In this document: positions 63,034 through 64,000 of the stretch, piece by piece | Layout: every line of letters starts with the position of its first letter | Numbering within the stretch: position 1 is the first letter of the stretch | DNA from: Prosthecochloris ethylica | GTDB lineage: Bacteria > Bacteroidota > Chlorobiia > Chlorobiales > Chlorobiaceae | Length of the DNA: 64,000 nucleotides | Assembly (NCBI RefSeq): GCF_015234275.1 | Contig: NZ_JADGII010000003.1 | Reading direction: 5' to 3' (one strand) | Made by a program: the position numbers and the translations under genes | Notes under the pieces: model-generated | The model's input: only the letters and a program-made list of their open reading frames with translations | What the model was told of the DNA's origin: nothing | Databases searched by the model: none

Positions 63034-64000
63034 TTAATGCCGCTCCCCTTTGTGAGAAAGATGCAACATCTCACGTCCGAAAGGCCTGAGCCTCTCGAGA
63101 AGAACCGGCGTCACGAAAAAATCGACTACCAGGGCGGTGAGAATACCGACACCGATCAGTATGCCCATGTTGAAAAACACCTTCGCCATGGCACCGAGAT
63201 AAGCTGAAAAGCCAAGAATCAATACCAGCGAAGTCAGAAAAAGCGCCGACCCGACCGAAAGAAACACACGCCGAATACTCTCCCGATAACTGCCCGTTCT
63301 TGCAAACTCGAGCTGACTGTGATTGATGAAGTGAATCGTATCGTCCACCGAAAGACCGAGCAGCATCGGCATGATCGTCACCGTCATCATGTCGAGAGGA
63401 ATGCCGGTATACCCCATGATTCCACCGACGGCAAGAGCTGGAAAAACATTCGGGATCATGGCGATCACCCCTGTTTTCAGGCTACCGAAAACCAGCGCCA
63501 TAAGCATGGTGACCGCCCCCATTGCAAGAAAAAACGAAGTCACCTGGCCCCAGGTCATATAATCCTGCATCACGGTAAACTGGGAAACGGTACCGACAAG
63601 CAGCACTCTGGCTGAAGGAAACATCTCATCCCCCCGCTTCTGTATTGCGCGAAGCTCTCTCATCGCCTCTCCTGAATTGTAGTCACCAAGCTCAACCATC
63701 AGGCGCACCCTCTGGTAGTCGTAATCTGCCCATTTTTCAGCCTCCACTCCGCCGGCATTCTCATACAACAGCAGAAGCTGGGCAACCATCTCACGACTGT
63801 CAGGAATACGATGATACTCCTCCAGACCTGCATTGATCGACTGGTTCATATCCTTGACAATATCGACGATGGAAGTCACCTTCCTTGTCAGAGGAAATGT
63901 TTTGATTTCGCTGACAAGCGTATCGATCTTTCTCAGATTTTCCGGATCGAGCACGTCCCCGGGATTTTCGAATTCAATCGCCGCATCATAGGAATACAGC
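63034..64000 (-). CDS. RND-superfamily (MMPL-like) exporter, partial
   Basis: The C-terminal third of an RND-type membrane protein; the frame is open to the window edge. After a periplasmic loop come membrane helices VTSFFLAMGAVTMLMALVFG, VIAMIPNVFPALAVGGIMGY, and the motif GLSVDDTIHFINH with the proton-relay-type Asp pair, then LFLTSLVLILGFSAYLGAMA and IGVGILTALVVDFFVTPVLL. It resembles MMPL/HpnN-like lipid or hydrophobe exporters rather than AcrB. The N-terminal part lies outside. Confidence 0.88.
   Translation of the reverse strand, partial: LYSYDAAIEFENPGDVLDPENLRKIDTLVSEIKTFPLTRKVTSIVDIVKDMNQSINAGLEEYHRIPDSREMVAQLLLLYENAGGVEAEKWADYDYQRVRLMVELGDYNSGEAMRELRAIQKRGDEMFPSARVLLVGTVSQFTVMQDYMTWGQVTSFFLAMGAVTMLMALVFGSLKTGVIAMIPNVFPALAVGGIMGYTGIPLDMMTVTIMPMLLGLSVDDTIHFINHSQLEFARTGSYRESIRRVFLSVGSALFLTSLVLILGFSAYLGAMAKVFFNMGILIGVGILTALVVDFFVTPVLLERLRPFGREMLHLSHKGERH

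Overview
The window looks like a chromosomal segment of a green sulfur bacterium (Chlorobiaceae; genus not resolved). The clearest marker is a ferredoxin-type 8-vinyl reductase of bacteriochlorophyll synthesis (bciB, 30.5-31.7 kb). A CarB that occurs as a separate C-terminal half, a DnaG whose zinc-ribbon ligands are replaced as I recall from Bacteroidetes/Chlorobi primases, and anaerobic-type enzymes (hcp, hemN, 2[4Fe-4S] ferredoxin) fit the same lineage. No phage, CRISPR array or rRNA was seen.

0-12.8 kb is an accessory, scarred region. It starts with an IS3-like end that cuts off a dead group II intron (broken maturase, no domain V). The intron sits inside the terminal inverted repeat of an intact-looking IS3-family element. 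Next come remnants of AbiEi-type antitoxin genes, an AlbA_2/ATPase regulator and a 25-bp tandem repeat. A 182-bp direct repeat (6171-6352 and 12626-12807, 180/182 identical) ends exactly in the anticodon loop of tRNA-Val(GAC). It brackets 6.3 kb holding a ParDE-like pair, efflux-gene and istB remnants, an Rrf2 - FeS protein - TPR - hcp operon with an operator palindrome, mgsA and a transposase tail. This has the form of a tRNA-anchored island.

12.8-52.4 kb is mostly housekeeping. A minus-strand run holds gpmA, gltB, gltD, a DUF4404 gene, clpX and tRNA-Val. It is followed by a nitronate monooxygenase-like gene, tadA and sucC. A tightly coupled trio (N-formylglutamate amidohydrolase, DUF1704/QEGLA metallopeptidase, ATP-grasp ligase) comes next, then bciB, an ABC-F ATPase, hemN with a Gfo/Idh oxidoreductase and an SMR transporter, purE, type II NADH dehydrogenase, an ArgD-like aminotransferase, exbB-exbD-exbD-tonB, dnaG, a lone Nif11-like small gene, ribBA-glyA, the CarB half and a Rieske-like gene with a molybdenum-carrier-like gene.

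51.9-64 kb is an iron region: ferritin-like protein, DUF3793, ferredoxin, a DtxR-type regulator, and a long minus-strand operon of methyltransferase, TonB-dependent receptor, two YbtP/YbtQ-like ABC half-transporters and a second methyltransferase. A 17-bp palindromic motif, TTAWTTAGACWAATTAA, recurs four times here and nowhere else that I noticed. It stands upstream of the operon, of the regulator leader, of DUF3793, and of a short stretch that ends in a strong terminator and encodes no protein. That last arrangement looks like an iron-responsive small RNA with C-rich loops. The window ends inside an RND-family exporter gene. The exb/tonB block at 41-43 kb could energise the receptor.
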